The notes beneath the pieces were generated by a model. The model saw nothing but the letters and a program-made list of their open reading frames with translations, was not told the origin of the DNA and did no database searches. A DNA stretch of 64,000 nt, taken from the NCBI GenBank assembly GCA_039798265.1, contig JBDKGH010000139.1, positions 1-64,000 on the forward strand. Direction: 5' to 3'. Source of the stretch: JBDKGH01 sp039798265 (GTDB lineage Bacteria > Bacteroidota > Bacteroidia > Flavobacteriales_D > Sanyastnellaceae). Positions 54,350 through 62,972 of this stretch are shown here, piece after piece; the first letter of the stretch is position 1; each line of letters begins with the position of its first letter. Made by a program: the position numbers and the translations under genes.

Positions 54350-54957
54350 ATTGGAAGCAAACGTTGATCGTAGGAATTTTCGCTTTTCTTTTTTCTTATG
54401 AAGGAAAGGCGCAACTGCTGCCGTTCAACGCGCTCGATACACTGAAGATGTTCAAAAGCATGGAAGCGGCTCTGGCCAACCCAGATGAGGTCTATCGCCT
54501 TGACCTTTCCAAGCAAAAACTGACCGAAGTTCCTGCGGAAATTCAAAAATTCAAAAACCTTCAGGAACTGCATTTAGATAAGAACAAAATTGAATTAGTG
54601 CCCGATTTCTTGGCACAGCTCAAATACCTGCAAATTTTCTCTGCGGGTCAAAATAAGATCGATTCGATCACGCCTGCCTTTTGGACCTTACGAAACCTCC
54701 GCCGCCTCGATTTTTCAGATAATTTTCTGACCGAAATTCCAGAGAGTATCGAAAATCTCCAAGAACTGCGTCTGCTTATTTTGTGGGACAACCCCATTAA
54801 CTCTTACCCCAATGAATTGGGAGAACTGAACAAATTAGAACATCTCGACTTGCTCAACAATATCATGAGCTACGATACGCAGGAACGTTTGATCTCTTTG
54901 TTGCCCAAGTGTAATATTATTATGTCCACTCCCTGTAGATGTGAGGACGGGCAGTAA
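54346..54957 (+). CDS. Secreted leucine-rich repeat protein
   Basis: The protein has 203 residues. A signal peptide ends GKAQ. About five LRR units follow (LDLSKQKLTEVPAEIQKFKN, LQELHLDKNKIELVPDFLAQ, LRRLDFSDNFLTEIPESIEN). The repeats have the consensus LxxLxLxxNxLxxxP, the Ser/Pro-type seen in bacterial surface proteins. The C-terminus has two Cys (TPCRCEDGQ). It starts within the ribF stop and is translated with it; the reason for this coupling is not known. The partner bound by the repeats is unknown. Confidence 0.85.
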   Translation: MNWKQTLIVGIFAFLFSYEGKAQLLPFNALDTLKMFKSMEAALANPDEVYRLDLSKQKLTEVPAEIQKFKNLQELHLDKNKIELVPDFLAQLKYLQIFSAGQNKIDSITPAFWTLRNLRRLDFSDNFLTEIPESIENLQELRLLILWDNPINSYPNELGELNKLEHLDLLNNIMSYDTQERLISLLPKCNIIMSTPCRCEDGQ

Positions 54958-54962
54958 AAGCA

Positions 54963-54987
54963 GCGTCTAATTTGCTAAATTAGGCGC
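54963..54987. promoter_or_regulatory. Hairpin and possible -10 box immediately before neuB
   Basis: An 11-base stem (left arm GCGTCTAATTT, right arm AAATTAGGCGC, one G-T pair) with a three-base loop ends directly at the neuB ATG. The left arm contains TAATTTG, a shortened form of the -10 consensus. No T run follows, so it is not a normal terminator. It could be an operator or an mRNA structure that hides the start. Confidence 0.45.
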
Positions 54988-56040
54988 ATGAAACTAGTCG
55001 AATATTTAGAAAGCTACAATTCACGCGAATTGCGCAAGCCTTATGTGATTGCAGAAGCTGGCGTAAATCATGAAGGTTCAATGGATCTTGCCAAAAGATT
55101 GATTGATGAGGCCGCTCAAGGCGGTGCCCAAGCCATAAAATTTCAAACTTACAAGGCAGAAACAATCGCCAGTAAGGATAGTCCATACTATTGGGACATT
55201 ACGAAAGAGCCTACCCGCAGCCAATTCGAGCTGTTCAAGAAATACGATAAATTTTGGAAAAAAGAGTACGAAGAGTTAGCTCGCTACTGCGAAACAGCTG
55301 GCATTGAGTTCATGAGTACTCCTTTCGATGTAGAAAGCGCTACCTTTTTGAACGACTTAATGTCTGTTTTCAAAATTTCGAGTTCAGACATCACCAATTT
55401 GCCCTTCATAGAGTACCAGTGCAGCTTTGGTAAGCCAATCATTCTTTCTACGGGTGCGGCTTACAAATGGGAAGTGATGCAAGCGGTAGAAACCATTGAA
55501 AAATATGGCAACAAGCTCTGTTTAATGCACTGTGTGTTGAACTATCCTACGATGGATGAAAATGCAAATTTGGGTATGATCAAGGATATGATTCGCTTGT
55601 TTCCGGACGTGGTGCCGGGCTATAGCGATCATACGTTGCCAAAAGACATGCATACCTTGGAAGTGGCGACGCTATTGGGTGCTACCGTTTTGGAAAAACA
55701 CTTTTCTCATGATAAAACGTTGCCGGGTAATGACCATTATCACGCAATGGATTACAAGGACCTTCAGCATTTTTGGAATAGACTCGAACGAACATTCGGT
55801 TTGTTGGGCACTTTCGAAATGAAGGCACTAGAAAGTGAGGCTCCTGCTCGTGCAAATGCTCGTCGCAGCTTGGTAGCTGCACGCGCCATAGCAGAAGGAC
55901 AAGTGATACAAGCGGCAGATCTGACTTGGAAGCGCCCTGCGAGCGGCATTTCTCCAAAAGATATTTCTCAAGTGATTGGTAAAAAAGCTTCACGTGCAAT
56001 CGAAGAGGACGAAGTGATGAAGTGGCAAATGATCCATTAA
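54988..56040 (+). CDS. neuB: N-acetylneuraminate/legionaminate synthase (NeuB family)
   Basis: The protein has 350 residues with a TIM-barrel synthase domain and a C-terminal SAF/antifreeze-like domain (about 290-345). Family motifs are IAEAGVNHEGSMDLAKRLID, AIKFQTYKAETI, EFMSTPFD, LMHCVLNYPT, PGYSDHT and LEKHFSHDKTLPGNDH. It condenses a hexosamine derivative with phosphoenolpyruvate to a nonulosonic acid. Which one (sialic, legionaminic or pseudaminic) cannot be told here. No other genes of the pathway adjoin it, which is unusual. It precedes pepP by 15 bases. Confidence 0.93.
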   Translation: MKLVEYLESYNSRELRKPYVIAEAGVNHEGSMDLAKRLIDEAAQGGAQAIKFQTYKAETIASKDSPYYWDITKEPTRSQFELFKKYDKFWKKEYEELARYCETAGIEFMSTPFDVESATFLNDLMSVFKISSSDITNLPFIEYQCSFGKPIILSTGAAYKWEVMQAVETIEKYGNKLCLMHCVLNYPTMDENANLGMIKDMIRLFPDVVPGYSDHTLPKDMHTLEVATLLGATVLEKHFSHDKTLPGNDHYHAMDYKDLQHFWNRLERTFGLLGTFEMKALESEAPARANARRSLVAARAIAEGQVIQAADLTWKRPASGISPKDISQVIGKKASRAIEEDEVMKWQMIH

Positions 56041-56055
56041 TTAGTCGAACATACA

Positions 56056-57348
56056 ATGAAATATACTCCCTTAAGTGCAGCGCACTATACCGCGAACAGA
56101 AGTCGTTTTGCCGCTAAAATGAAAACAGGTGGCTTGGCTATTTTTTGCAGCAATGACACCTATCCAACAAGTGCTGATGGACACCGTTCTTTCTGGCAAG
56201 CTTCAGACATTTTTTACCTCACTGGTGTCGATCAAGAAGAAACGATATTGGTGATTTTCCCCGATTCTTTTCATGGCATACATAAAGAAGTGCTTTTTGT
56301 AAAAGAAACGAGTGAAACAATAGCGATTTGGGAAGGAGCAAAATTGACCAAAGAACAAGCGCGTCAACGCACCGGTATTCAAGCTATTTATTGGCTTAGT
56401 GATTTTGAGCGAGTGTTACGTGGTTTATTGGCTGAAGCACAATGTGTGTACCTTAATAATAACGAGCATACCCGTGCTCATGTTGAAGTGGAAACTCGAG
56501 AAATGCGATTCTCTAAGTGGTTTCGCGAACATTTTCCACATTATACAATTGAACGCAGCGCTCCCATCATGCATCGTTTGCGCGCCATTAAGGACAAGGA
56601 AGAAATTGCACAATTACAGCGGGCGATGGACATCACCTGTGCTGCTTTTAAGCGCGTAATGAAGTTTGTAAAGCCCGGCGTAATGGAATACGCCGTAGAA
56701 GCGGAGTATATACATGAATTTATGATCAATGGATCGCGTGGTGGTGGTTATACGCCCATCATCGCTTCGGGTGCAAGCGCGTGCGTATTGCACTACATCG
56801 AAAATGATAAGGAGTGTAAGGATGGCGATTTGTTGTTGATGGATATAGGGGCGGAATACGGCTATTATAACGCTGATATGACTCGCTGCATTCCTGTAAA
56901 TGGTAAGTTCTCTCCTCGTCAAAAAGAAGTGTACAATGCGGTGCTTCGAGTAATGAAAGGAGCGAAGGCCTTGTTACGTCCGGGTGTATATATGCATGAA
57001 TACCACAAGCAAGTGGGAGAATTGATGACCAAAGAGTTAATCGATTTGAAATTGATCACGGCAGAAGAGGTAGCCAATCAGCGCCCAGAGTGGCCGGCGT
57101 ATAAAAAATACTTCATGCATGGCACTTCCCACTTTTTAGGACTTGATGTACACGATGTAGGCGATTGGACCATTCCTATTGAGGCTGGAAATGTATTTAC
57201 AGTGGAGCCAGGAATTTATATTCCAGAAGAGGGCGTGGGCATTCGCATCGAAAACAATATTGTCATTACTGAAAACGGAAATGATGATTTATTCAAAGAT
57301 TTCCCGATTGAGGTAGAGGAGATAGAGGCTATAATGAATAGCAAATAA
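56056..57348 (+). CDS. pepP: Xaa-Pro aminopeptidase
   Basis: The protein has 430 residues. An N-terminal creatinase-like domain (about 1-170; GGLAIFCSNDTYPTSADGHR) is followed by the pita-bread metallopeptidase domain. Metal ligands are seen in LLMDIGAEYGYYNADMTR (two Asp), HGTSHFLGLDVHD (His), VEPGIYIPEEGVGIRIENN (two Glu). It removes N-terminal residues before proline in the cytosol. It is the last gene of a possible transcript starting at neuB. Confidence 0.95.
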   Translation: MKYTPLSAAHYTANRSRFAAKMKTGGLAIFCSNDTYPTSADGHRSFWQASDIFYLTGVDQEETILVIFPDSFHGIHKEVLFVKETSETIAIWEGAKLTKEQARQRTGIQAIYWLSDFERVLRGLLAEAQCVYLNNNEHTRAHVEVETREMRFSKWFREHFPHYTIERSAPIMHRLRAIKDKEEIAQLQRAMDITCAAFKRVMKFVKPGVMEYAVEAEYIHEFMINGSRGGGYTPIIASGASACVLHYIENDKECKDGDLLLMDIGAEYGYYNADMTRCIPVNGKFSPRQKEVYNAVLRVMKGAKALLRPGVYMHEYHKQVGELMTKELIDLKLITAEEVANQRPEWPAYKKYFMHGTSHFLGLDVHDVGDWTIPIEAGNVFTVEPGIYIPEEGVGIRIENNIVITENGNDDLFKDFPIEVEEIEAIMNSK

Positions 57349-57350
57349 AA

Positions 57351-57373
57351 AAAGGCCCGAAAGGGCCTTTTTT
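57351..57373. terminator. Terminator between pepP and the secreted small protein
   Basis: Eight-base arms AAAGGCCC and GGGCCTTT with a GAAA tetraloop, flanked by A run on the left and T run on the right. It can end both convergent transcripts. Confidence 0.92.
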
Positions 57374-57390
57374 CATGAACGGTTGTCATC

Positions 57391-57702
57391 TTATTCTACC
57401 ACGTAAATTGTGCCTTGTTCGTGGAGGTCTTTGCCTTTTATTAAGATGAAATATTTTCCGATGGGCGCATCTTTAAAAGACACGTCAAAAGTGGTGTGCT
57501 TATCAGAAAGATGAGCCTCCTGGGTTATCACGAGGTGCGTAGAGCTGAAAACAGAAAATTCAATATCCACTGGATTTTCTGAAACAACAGTAATTTGAGT
57601 TTCGCTATTTGTTTTGACTTCTTTGCTAGAAAGTATGATGGACACTTGTGCGCTAAGGCATTGCGTGCAAAGGGCGAAAAGTAAACTCAGAAGTAAGCGC
57701 AT
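57391..57702 (-). CDS. Small secreted beta-type protein of unknown function
   Basis: The protein has 103 residues. A signal peptide (about 1-18, ending LSAQ) precedes a single small beta-sandwich-like domain (VSIILSSKEVKTNSETQI, AHLSDKHTTFDVSF). It resembles the isolated C-terminal beta domains of T9SS sorting signals in its pattern (GKYFILIKGKDLHEQGTIYV), but is far too short to carry a cargo, so it may be a free-standing domain. It is 18 bases from trhO. Confidence 0.65.
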   Translation of the reverse strand: MRLLLSLLFALCTQCLSAQVSIILSSKEVKTNSETQITVVSENPVDIEFSVFSSTHLVITQEAHLSDKHTTFDVSFKDAPIGKYFILIKGKDLHEQGTIYVVE

Positions 57703-57720
57703 CTTTTTTTATTTTATCAC

Positions 57721-58809
57721 TCAAACATCGGCCGTATTTTCATTCATCGTTGGGCTTTCTCCCAATTGTTTTTCACGATTTGATTTGAAAAGTAATTTTT
57801 CACTCCGGCCTTTTTTGAACACGTTACGTCCAGGGATTTTTCCTTTGCGTAAGGCTTTTTGTTCTTCTTCTGGCAGGTGAATGACTGACTGACATTCTTC
57901 GGAACAACAATTTTCGTATTTGGCTTTGCATTCATCACATTGGATGAAAAGAATGTGGCAGCCCAAATTCATGCAATTGGTATGGTGGTCGAAAGGTTTA
58001 CCACATTGGTGACATTGTGCGATAACGTCATTCGAAATCCGCTCGGCCAAGCGCTCGTCAAACACAAAGTTTACACCCTTGAACAAATTGGGAAGTTGTT
58101 GTTCTGAAGCGTCTTTGGCATATTTAATAATACCTCCTTCCAATTGGTGAACGTTTGGAAAGCCTTTGTGCTTAAGATAAGCAGAGGCTTTTTCACATCG
58201 GATACCACCTGTGCAGTACATGACAATATTCTTGTCATTTTTTCCATCGAGCATTTTTTCTACCATGCTTATTTCCTCTCGGAAAGTATCAGCATCGGGT
58301 AAAATAGCTCCTTGAAAATGCCCTACTTCACTTTCATAATGATTGCGCATGTCAATCAGAATCGTATCAGGTTGGGTGATGAGTTCATTGAATTCTTTCA
58401 CCTTTAAGTGCACACCTGTATTCGACGGATCGAACGTTGGATCTTCAATACCATCGGCCACAATCTTGGTGCGCAATTTTAATTTGAGCGCGTAGAAAGA
58501 TTTTCCATCATCCTCGACAGCTACATTGAGGCGAATACCATCTAGGAAGGTGATGGAAAACAAATGATCGCGGAATGCTTCAAAGGTGCGTTGTGGCACC
58601 GAGATTTGGGCGTTGATTCCTTCAGAGGCAATGTAGGTGCGACCTAATACGCCAAATTTTTCCCAATGAAGGAAAAGGAAATCACGAAATAATGAGGGAT
58701 TTTTGATGTGGTGGTACTTGTAAAAGGATACAGTCACACGTGGCTCTTTACTCTTGGCCAGTTGCTGTTTTAGAACCTTTTTGTCCACCGTGTTGTGTAG
58801 TTTTTTCAT
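57721..58809 (-). CDS. trhO: tRNA uridine(34) hydroxylase TrhO (rhodanese family)
   Basis: The protein has 362 residues. The N-terminal ferredoxin-like domain (VTVSFYKYHHI) is followed by a rhodanese domain with catalytic loop YCTGGIRCEKASAY, and a C-terminal Cys-rich region (CHQCGKPFDHHTNC, CDECKAKYENCCSEEC) that probably binds zinc. TrhO makes 5-hydroxyuridine at the tRNA wobble position. The length is slightly above the E. coli protein owing to the C-terminal tail. No nearby gene has a related function apart from queG 20 kb away. Confidence 0.94.
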   Translation of the reverse strand: MKKLHNTVDKKVLKQQLAKSKEPRVTVSFYKYHHIKNPSLFRDFLFLHWEKFGVLGRTYIASEGINAQISVPQRTFEAFRDHLFSITFLDGIRLNVAVEDDGKSFYALKLKLRTKIVADGIEDPTFDPSNTGVHLKVKEFNELITQPDTILIDMRNHYESEVGHFQGAILPDADTFREEISMVEKMLDGKNDKNIVMYCTGGIRCEKASAYLKHKGFPNVHQLEGGIIKYAKDASEQQLPNLFKGVNFVFDERLAERISNDVIAQCHQCGKPFDHHTNCMNLGCHILFIQCDECKAKYENCCSEECQSVIHLPEEEQKALRKGKIPGRNVFKKGRSEKLLFKSNREKQLGESPTMNENTADV

Positions 58810-58893
58810 CGGTACAAGTGCAATTTATACGTTGAAAAAACTCTAACTGCGGGCAGTTTGAGTTTCTTATATGGGGAGCAAAGATATTGAATT

Positions 58894-60069
58894 CTAGGAC
58901 TTGAGCGCAAGCCAAGCCATCAATCCCATGCCGGTAAGGAGAGATTGTTCATCAATATCGAATCGGGAATTATGCACGGGCGCTGTTTTTTTGCCGTCAG
59001 GCGTAGCGGTTCCTAGTCGGTAAAAACAACCCGGCATCTGTTGCGAATAGTAAGCAAAATCTTCAGCAGTAGTGCGCATATCGAGAGGCACTACATTTTC
59101 TTCTCCTAAATATTCTTTGGCAGCCTCAATGGCTGAATGGGTGAGTTGTTCATCATTCATCACCACCGGATAACCAACTTCTATTCGAAAGTCAACTTCG
59201 CCACCCATACCTTCTACGAGTCCTTTAGCCAGTTGCACCATGCGAACATGAGCTTCTTTTCTCCAACTTTCAGAAAAGGTTCGGAAGGTTCCTTCGAGTT
59301 TTACTTCATTCGGAATAATATTGGTAGCTCCGTTTGCCTGCACTTTTCCGAAGGTGAGTACGGTAGGCATCTGCGGATTGGTCCATCGGGAAGCCACTTG
59401 CTGAAGGGCCACGATGAGGTGAGCGCTGATGAGTACAGGGTCAATGGCTTTATCGGGCTTTGCGCCATGACCACCTTTTCCTTTTACAGTTACGTATAGT
59501 TCATCGGTGGAAGCCATGTAAGGCCCTGGACGGAAGCCAACTTTGCCAGCAGGCAGTTCGGGAAAAACATGTTGACCGAAAATTGCTTGTGGTTTTTTTG
59601 CCTTAAAAATTCCGGCGTCAATCATGAGCGAAGCTCCTCCTGGGAGAACTTCTTCTGCAGGTTGAAAGATCAATTGTATGGTACCTTTCCACTCGTTGCG
59701 CAATTCGAAGAGAATTTTTGCTGCCCCGAGCAATGAAGCGGTATGGGCGTCATGGCCACACGCATGCATGATGCCTTCGCGGGTGCTTTTATACACCACA
59801 TCATTCTCTTCGATAATGGGTAACGCATCCATATCTGCACGCAAAGCAATCAATCGAGACTCGGGCTCTTGACCGTGGATGTAGGCGACTAGGCCATGAC
59901 CAGCGATATCACTTTGCACAGCTATTCCCCATTCGGTCAATTTGGTTTTGACAAAAAGAGCGGTTTCTTTTTCTTGAAAAGAAAGCTCAGGATGTGCATG
60001 GATATGACGGCGAATAGCCGTGATTTCAGGCAACAAGGTTTGAGCTAAAGATTGAATGCGTGTAATCAT
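58894..60069 (-). CDS. M20-family amidohydrolase (N-acyl-amino acid hydrolase)
   Basis: The protein has 391 residues. The M20D metal site is visible: HACGHDAHTA with His and Asp, a bridging Glu in QPAEEVLPGG, and a later His in FGQHVFPEL. The dimerisation domain (about 185-300, GKGGHGAKPDKAIDP) is present. It hydrolyses N-acyl amino acids or similar amides; cytosolic. It lies nine bases after the stop of the following membrane protein gene in transcription order, so it is the third gene of an operon 60981 to 58894. Confidence 0.93.
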   Translation of the reverse strand: MITRIQSLAQTLLPEITAIRRHIHAHPELSFQEKETALFVKTKLTEWGIAVQSDIAGHGLVAYIHGQEPESRLIALRADMDALPIIEENDVVYKSTREGIMHACGHDAHTASLLGAAKILFELRNEWKGTIQLIFQPAEEVLPGGASLMIDAGIFKAKKPQAIFGQHVFPELPAGKVGFRPGPYMASTDELYVTVKGKGGHGAKPDKAIDPVLISAHLIVALQQVASRWTNPQMPTVLTFGKVQANGATNIIPNEVKLEGTFRTFSESWRKEAHVRMVQLAKGLVEGMGGEVDFRIEVGYPVVMNDEQLTHSAIEAAKEYLGEENVVPLDMRTTAEDFAYYSQQMPGCFYRLGTATPDGKKTAPVHNSRFDIDEQSLLTGMGLMAWLALKS

Positions 60070-60078
60070 GAAACCGAG

Positions 60079-60585
60079 TTATAGGTTGCTATCCAATGCA
60101 CCAGTGTCTATGCTATTTTGAAGGTCGCCATATTGATATTGGGCATCGCCAAAAGCGAGAATAGGCAAGAAAATGAAAGAAAGGAAAAGCAGTCCAAGTG
60201 TGAAGCCAATGCCTTTACCAAATGCTTTACTTAGGCGATGGGTATCGAGAATACTTATGATAAAAAGCCCCAACAGAAATATATTGTTGAGTCCTAATAT
60301 ATATCCAAGAGAATCGCTTCCCATTCCGTCTGACAAGACCACGACAAAAATGATTGCGGTTATAATAATGTAGATTAATGAAAAAGCGAGGTAGAGCAAA
60401 ATCCACCATTTTGGACGTCTAATAATGCGGAAACAGATGATCGCATTATAGATGGGCACAATGGCGGCCCAGCCCGGTTGGTTCGCTTTGGCGAAAATTT
60501 TCCACATCGATGAAATCATGAGAGCGATTAAACCAATGTAAAGCACAAATATGAAGAGGGCGGCTATCATTCCTGTTCCAGACAT
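60079..60585 (-). CDS. DUF5684-type small membrane protein
   Basis: The protein has 168 residues with about four transmembrane helices (MIAALFIFVLYIGLIALMISS, WILLYLAFSLIYIIITAIIFV, and two more). The segment KIFAKANQPGWAAIVPIYN is the signature of the DUF5684 family, whose function is unknown. The C-terminal tail is polar. Second gene of the minus-strand operon. Confidence 0.85.
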   Translation of the reverse strand: MSGTGMIAALFIFVLYIGLIALMISSMWKIFAKANQPGWAAIVPIYNAIICFRIIRRPKWWILLYLAFSLIYIIITAIIFVVVLSDGMGSDSLGYILGLNNIFLLGLFIISILDTHRLSKAFGKGIGFTLGLLFLSFIFLPILAFGDAQYQYGDLQNSIDTGALDSNL

Positions 60586-60603
60586 TACAATTTCAGTTGG
60601 TTT

Positions 60604-60981
60604 TTAATGACAATTACATTCTTTTTTCACGGGCAGTTTTACCTCGGCTAAAGTTACCGTGGAATCCGTAAGGAGTATAATGTACTCGGTACTTTCGTGA
60701 AGCAGAAGGTATCTTTTGGGGGTTGATTTGGTATCGCTAGACGAAAAATCGACTTCCCCTTTGTAGCGGGCATCGTTGAAATTAGTGGTGGAAAGACCTT
60801 GGCATTCTAAGCGGCATTGAGCATGCGGAGTAACGTGCATTTTGCACTCCTGTATTTGACGCATGATTTGTTTTCCTGGCAGCCAGCCCAACCAATCGTG
60901 ATTCGGGAACATCATGTACACAATAAGGCAGCCGATAGCCAGTCCGAGGCCAAATCTTAAGAATCTTTGTCTGAAATTCAT
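60604..60981 (-). CDS. Membrane-anchored small protein (possible DUF4258 relative)
   Basis: The protein has 125 residues. One transmembrane helix near the N-terminus (LRFGLGLAIGCLIVYMMF) is followed by a domain with several Cys and His (MHVTPHAQCRLECQGL, and CNCH at the end). The pattern of a TM segment, a conserved WLP turn and a central CRLEC/His region resembles DUF4258-like proteins of Bacteroidota, but I am not sure of the family. It opens the operon and its -10 box lies four bases before the ATG. Confidence 0.65.
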   Translation of the reverse strand: MNFRQRFLRFGLGLAIGCLIVYMMFPNHDWLGWLPGKQIMRQIQECKMHVTPHAQCRLECQGLSTTNFNDARYKGEVDFSSSDTKSTPKRYLLLHESTEYIILLTDSTVTLAEVKLPVKKECNCH

Positions 60982-60985
60982 GCAA

Positions 60986-61015
60986 CGAATATAAGCCTGT
61001 TCGCCCCTATCTTCG
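60986..61015. promoter_or_regulatory. Divergent -10 elements of the DUF5684 operon and the ABC operon
   Basis: On the minus strand TATATTCG (60986-60993) lies four bases before the ATG at 60981. On the plus strand TATCTTCG (61008-61015) lies 20 bases before the ABC ATPase ATG. Both are one mismatch from TAnnTTTG and only 14 bases apart, so the two operons could compete for RNA polymerase. Confidence 0.5.
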
Positions 61016-61035
61016 CTGAACGAATTAGTTCGATT

Positions 61036-61662
61036 ATGATTCAGACAAAAGACGTTTCGTTTGCTTATCCGGGAGGCCAGTCCTTTTCGTTTCCAGAAGT
61101 GCGCTGCGCAAAAGGAGAGCAGTGGCTAATACTCGGTAAAAGTGGCACAGGAAAAACAACATTGCTCCATCTGCTAGCGGGTATGTTGCGTCCCACTGGA
61201 GGGGAGATTTCTATCGCGGGACGCACCACTACATCGCTTTCTGATAAGCAGCTCGATCAGTGGCGCGGAGAAAAGGTAGGTGTGATTTTTCAAACGGCCC
61301 ATTTCGTAGAATCATTAACGGTGGAAGAAAATTTAATTCTTCCTTTTTTTCTTACAGGAAAAAAAATAGACCGTAACAAAGCGAAGCAACTGTTGCAGCG
61401 CTTGAATTTGGCGGATAAAGCGAGTAAAATGCCTTATCAGTTGAGTGTGGGTGAGCAACAACGAGTGGCTATTGCGCGCGCCGTTATCCATAACCCGGAA
61501 GTGATTTTAGCAGATGAACCAACCAGTGCTCTCGATGATGTGAATGCAGAGGAGGTGATTAAATTGCTCGAAGAACAGGCTAAAGAAAGCGGCTCGAGTT
61601 TATTGATCGTAACTCATGATCAGCGATTGAAAGACTATTTTCAAAACCGAATTACGCTATGA
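61036..61662 (+). CDS. ABC transporter ATPase, LolD/MacB-like
   Basis: The protein has 208 residues from the ATG at 61036. Motifs are GKSGTGKTT (Walker A), LSVGEQQRVAIARA (signature, with an unusual Val) and VILADEPTSALDD (Walker B), then H-loop VTHDQRL. It resembles the ATPases of LolCDE, FtsE and MacB type, which drive envelope-related work instead of solute import. It overlaps the permease gene by four bases (ATGA), so they form a pair. It belongs with the next two genes. Confidence 0.92.
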   Translation: MIQTKDVSFAYPGGQSFSFPEVRCAKGEQWLILGKSGTGKTTLLHLLAGMLRPTGGEISIAGRTTTSLSDKQLDQWRGEKVGVIFQTAHFVESLTVEENLILPFFLTGKKIDRNKAKQLLQRLNLADKASKMPYQLSVGEQQRVAIARAVIHNPEVILADEPTSALDDVNAEEVIKLLEEQAKESGSSLLIVTHDQRLKDYFQNRITL

Positions 61663-62972
61663 ACCTGCTGAAAATATCTTGGAAAAATGTAATGAGCAAA
61701 CCGCTCGACCTTACGCTGAGTGCCATATTGCTTGCTTTTGGTGTGGGTATCATTTCATTGCTTTTGTTGTTAGAAAAACAACTCACTGAAAAATTTGACC
61801 GTAACATCAAGGACATTGATATTGTTTTGGGTGCAAAAGGAAGTCCTCTTCAGCTGATACTCGCTAACGTTTATCATGTAGATGCGCCTACAGGAAATAT
61901 CAAAGTGGCCGATGCTCAAAAGGTAATTCATCACCCCACCATCAAAGAGGCTATTCCTTTGGCTTATGGCGATAACTATGAAAAGTGGCGGATTGTAGGT
62001 ACCACCAAAAAGTACCCCGAGCATTATGATTGTAAAGTGAGCGAAGGAGCATTATTCGATCATCCTTTTGAAGCAACGATAGGTTCGAATGTGGCTAAGC
62101 AAACAGGACTCAAAGTGGGCGATACCTTCGAGAGTGCCCACGGCTTGGATGCCGTAAAAGAGCATGATGATCATTCGCATGACACGCCCTACAAGATTGT
62201 GGGCATTTTTGCTCAAAGCAATTCGGCGATTGATAATTTGATATTGACTCCCGTGGAAAGCGTGTGGATGATCCATCAGCACCACGACGAGGAGGCCGAT
62301 CATGAAGAGACGGGTCATACGGATGAAGAAGCTCAACACGAACACGACCATGATCACGAAGGAGAAGTTCACGATCATGATCACGAAGGAGAAGCTCATG
62401 ACCATGCCCACGAAGAAGTGGATGCGATGCAGCAAGAGATGACGGCTTATTTGCTCATTAAACGCACGCCTATGGCGCAAATGATGTTGCCTAATCTGAT
62501 TAAGAACACCAATATGCAAATTGCCATTCCAGCTATTGAGATGAATCGCTTGAGTCAGAATTTTGGATTGGGAATGGAGGCGATGCGAGCAATAGCAATT
62601 CTGATAATGATTTTATCCTTTATCAGTGTGTTTATTAGCCTGTATAATTCGCTGAAAGCACGCAAGTATGAGTTAGCGCTAATGCGCACCATGGGAGGTA
62701 CGAGAGGAACGCTCTTTCAGTTGATCATATTTGAAGGTCTGTGGCTGGTGTTCATCGGATTCTTGATAGGTATGGTACTGAGCAGAGTGGGATTGATCAT
62801 TTTGAGCAACGCCATGGAAGATAATTTCCATTATTCCTTAACGGATATTGGCATTCAACAGTCAGAGATCATCCTTCTCGGTGTAACTTTGTTGGTAGGA
62901 ATAGTGGCTTCATTATTGCCTGCGGTTCGGGCATTCCGAATAGACATTTCAAAAACACTTTCAAATGGTTAA
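61659..62972 (+). CDS. FtsX/MacB-like ABC permease with His-rich periplasmic loop
   Basis: The protein has 437 residues with the four-helix FtsX/LolC topology: one N-terminal helix (about 20-40), a large periplasmic domain, and three C-terminal helices (from about 305). The periplasmic domain carries a His/Asp/Glu-rich segment at residues 206-251 with about 15 His, including a nine-residue tandem repeat (HDHEGEVHD / HDHEGEAHD, 62349-62402). A further HDDHSHD lies at about 167-173. Such loops bind Zn, Cu or Ni. This suggests a metal-sensing or metal-handling permease instead of a plain lipoprotein transporter. Confidence 0.88.
   Translation: MNLLKISWKNVMSKPLDLTLSAILLAFGVGIISLLLLLEKQLTEKFDRNIKDIDIVLGAKGSPLQLILANVYHVDAPTGNIKVADAQKVIHHPTIKEAIPLAYGDNYEKWRIVGTTKKYPEHYDCKVSEGALFDHPFEATIGSNVAKQTGLKVGDTFESAHGLDAVKEHDDHSHDTPYKIVGIFAQSNSAIDNLILTPVESVWMIHQHHDEEADHEETGHTDEEAQHEHDHDHEGEVHDHDHEGEAHDHAHEEVDAMQQEMTAYLLIKRTPMAQMMLPNLIKNTNMQIAIPAIEMNRLSQNFGLGMEAMRAIAILIMILSFISVFISLYNSLKARKYELALMRTMGGTRGTLFQLIIFEGLWLVFIGFLIGMVLSRVGLIILSNAMEDNFHYSLTDIGIQQSEIILLGVTLLVGIVASLLPAVRAFRIDISKTLSNG

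Noticed and set aside
62052..62519. 155-codon minus-strand frame over the ABC permease
   Set aside because: The apparent hydrophobic stretches (Val/Met/Ile) are the reverse of the His/Asp-rich repeat codons, not a membrane protein.
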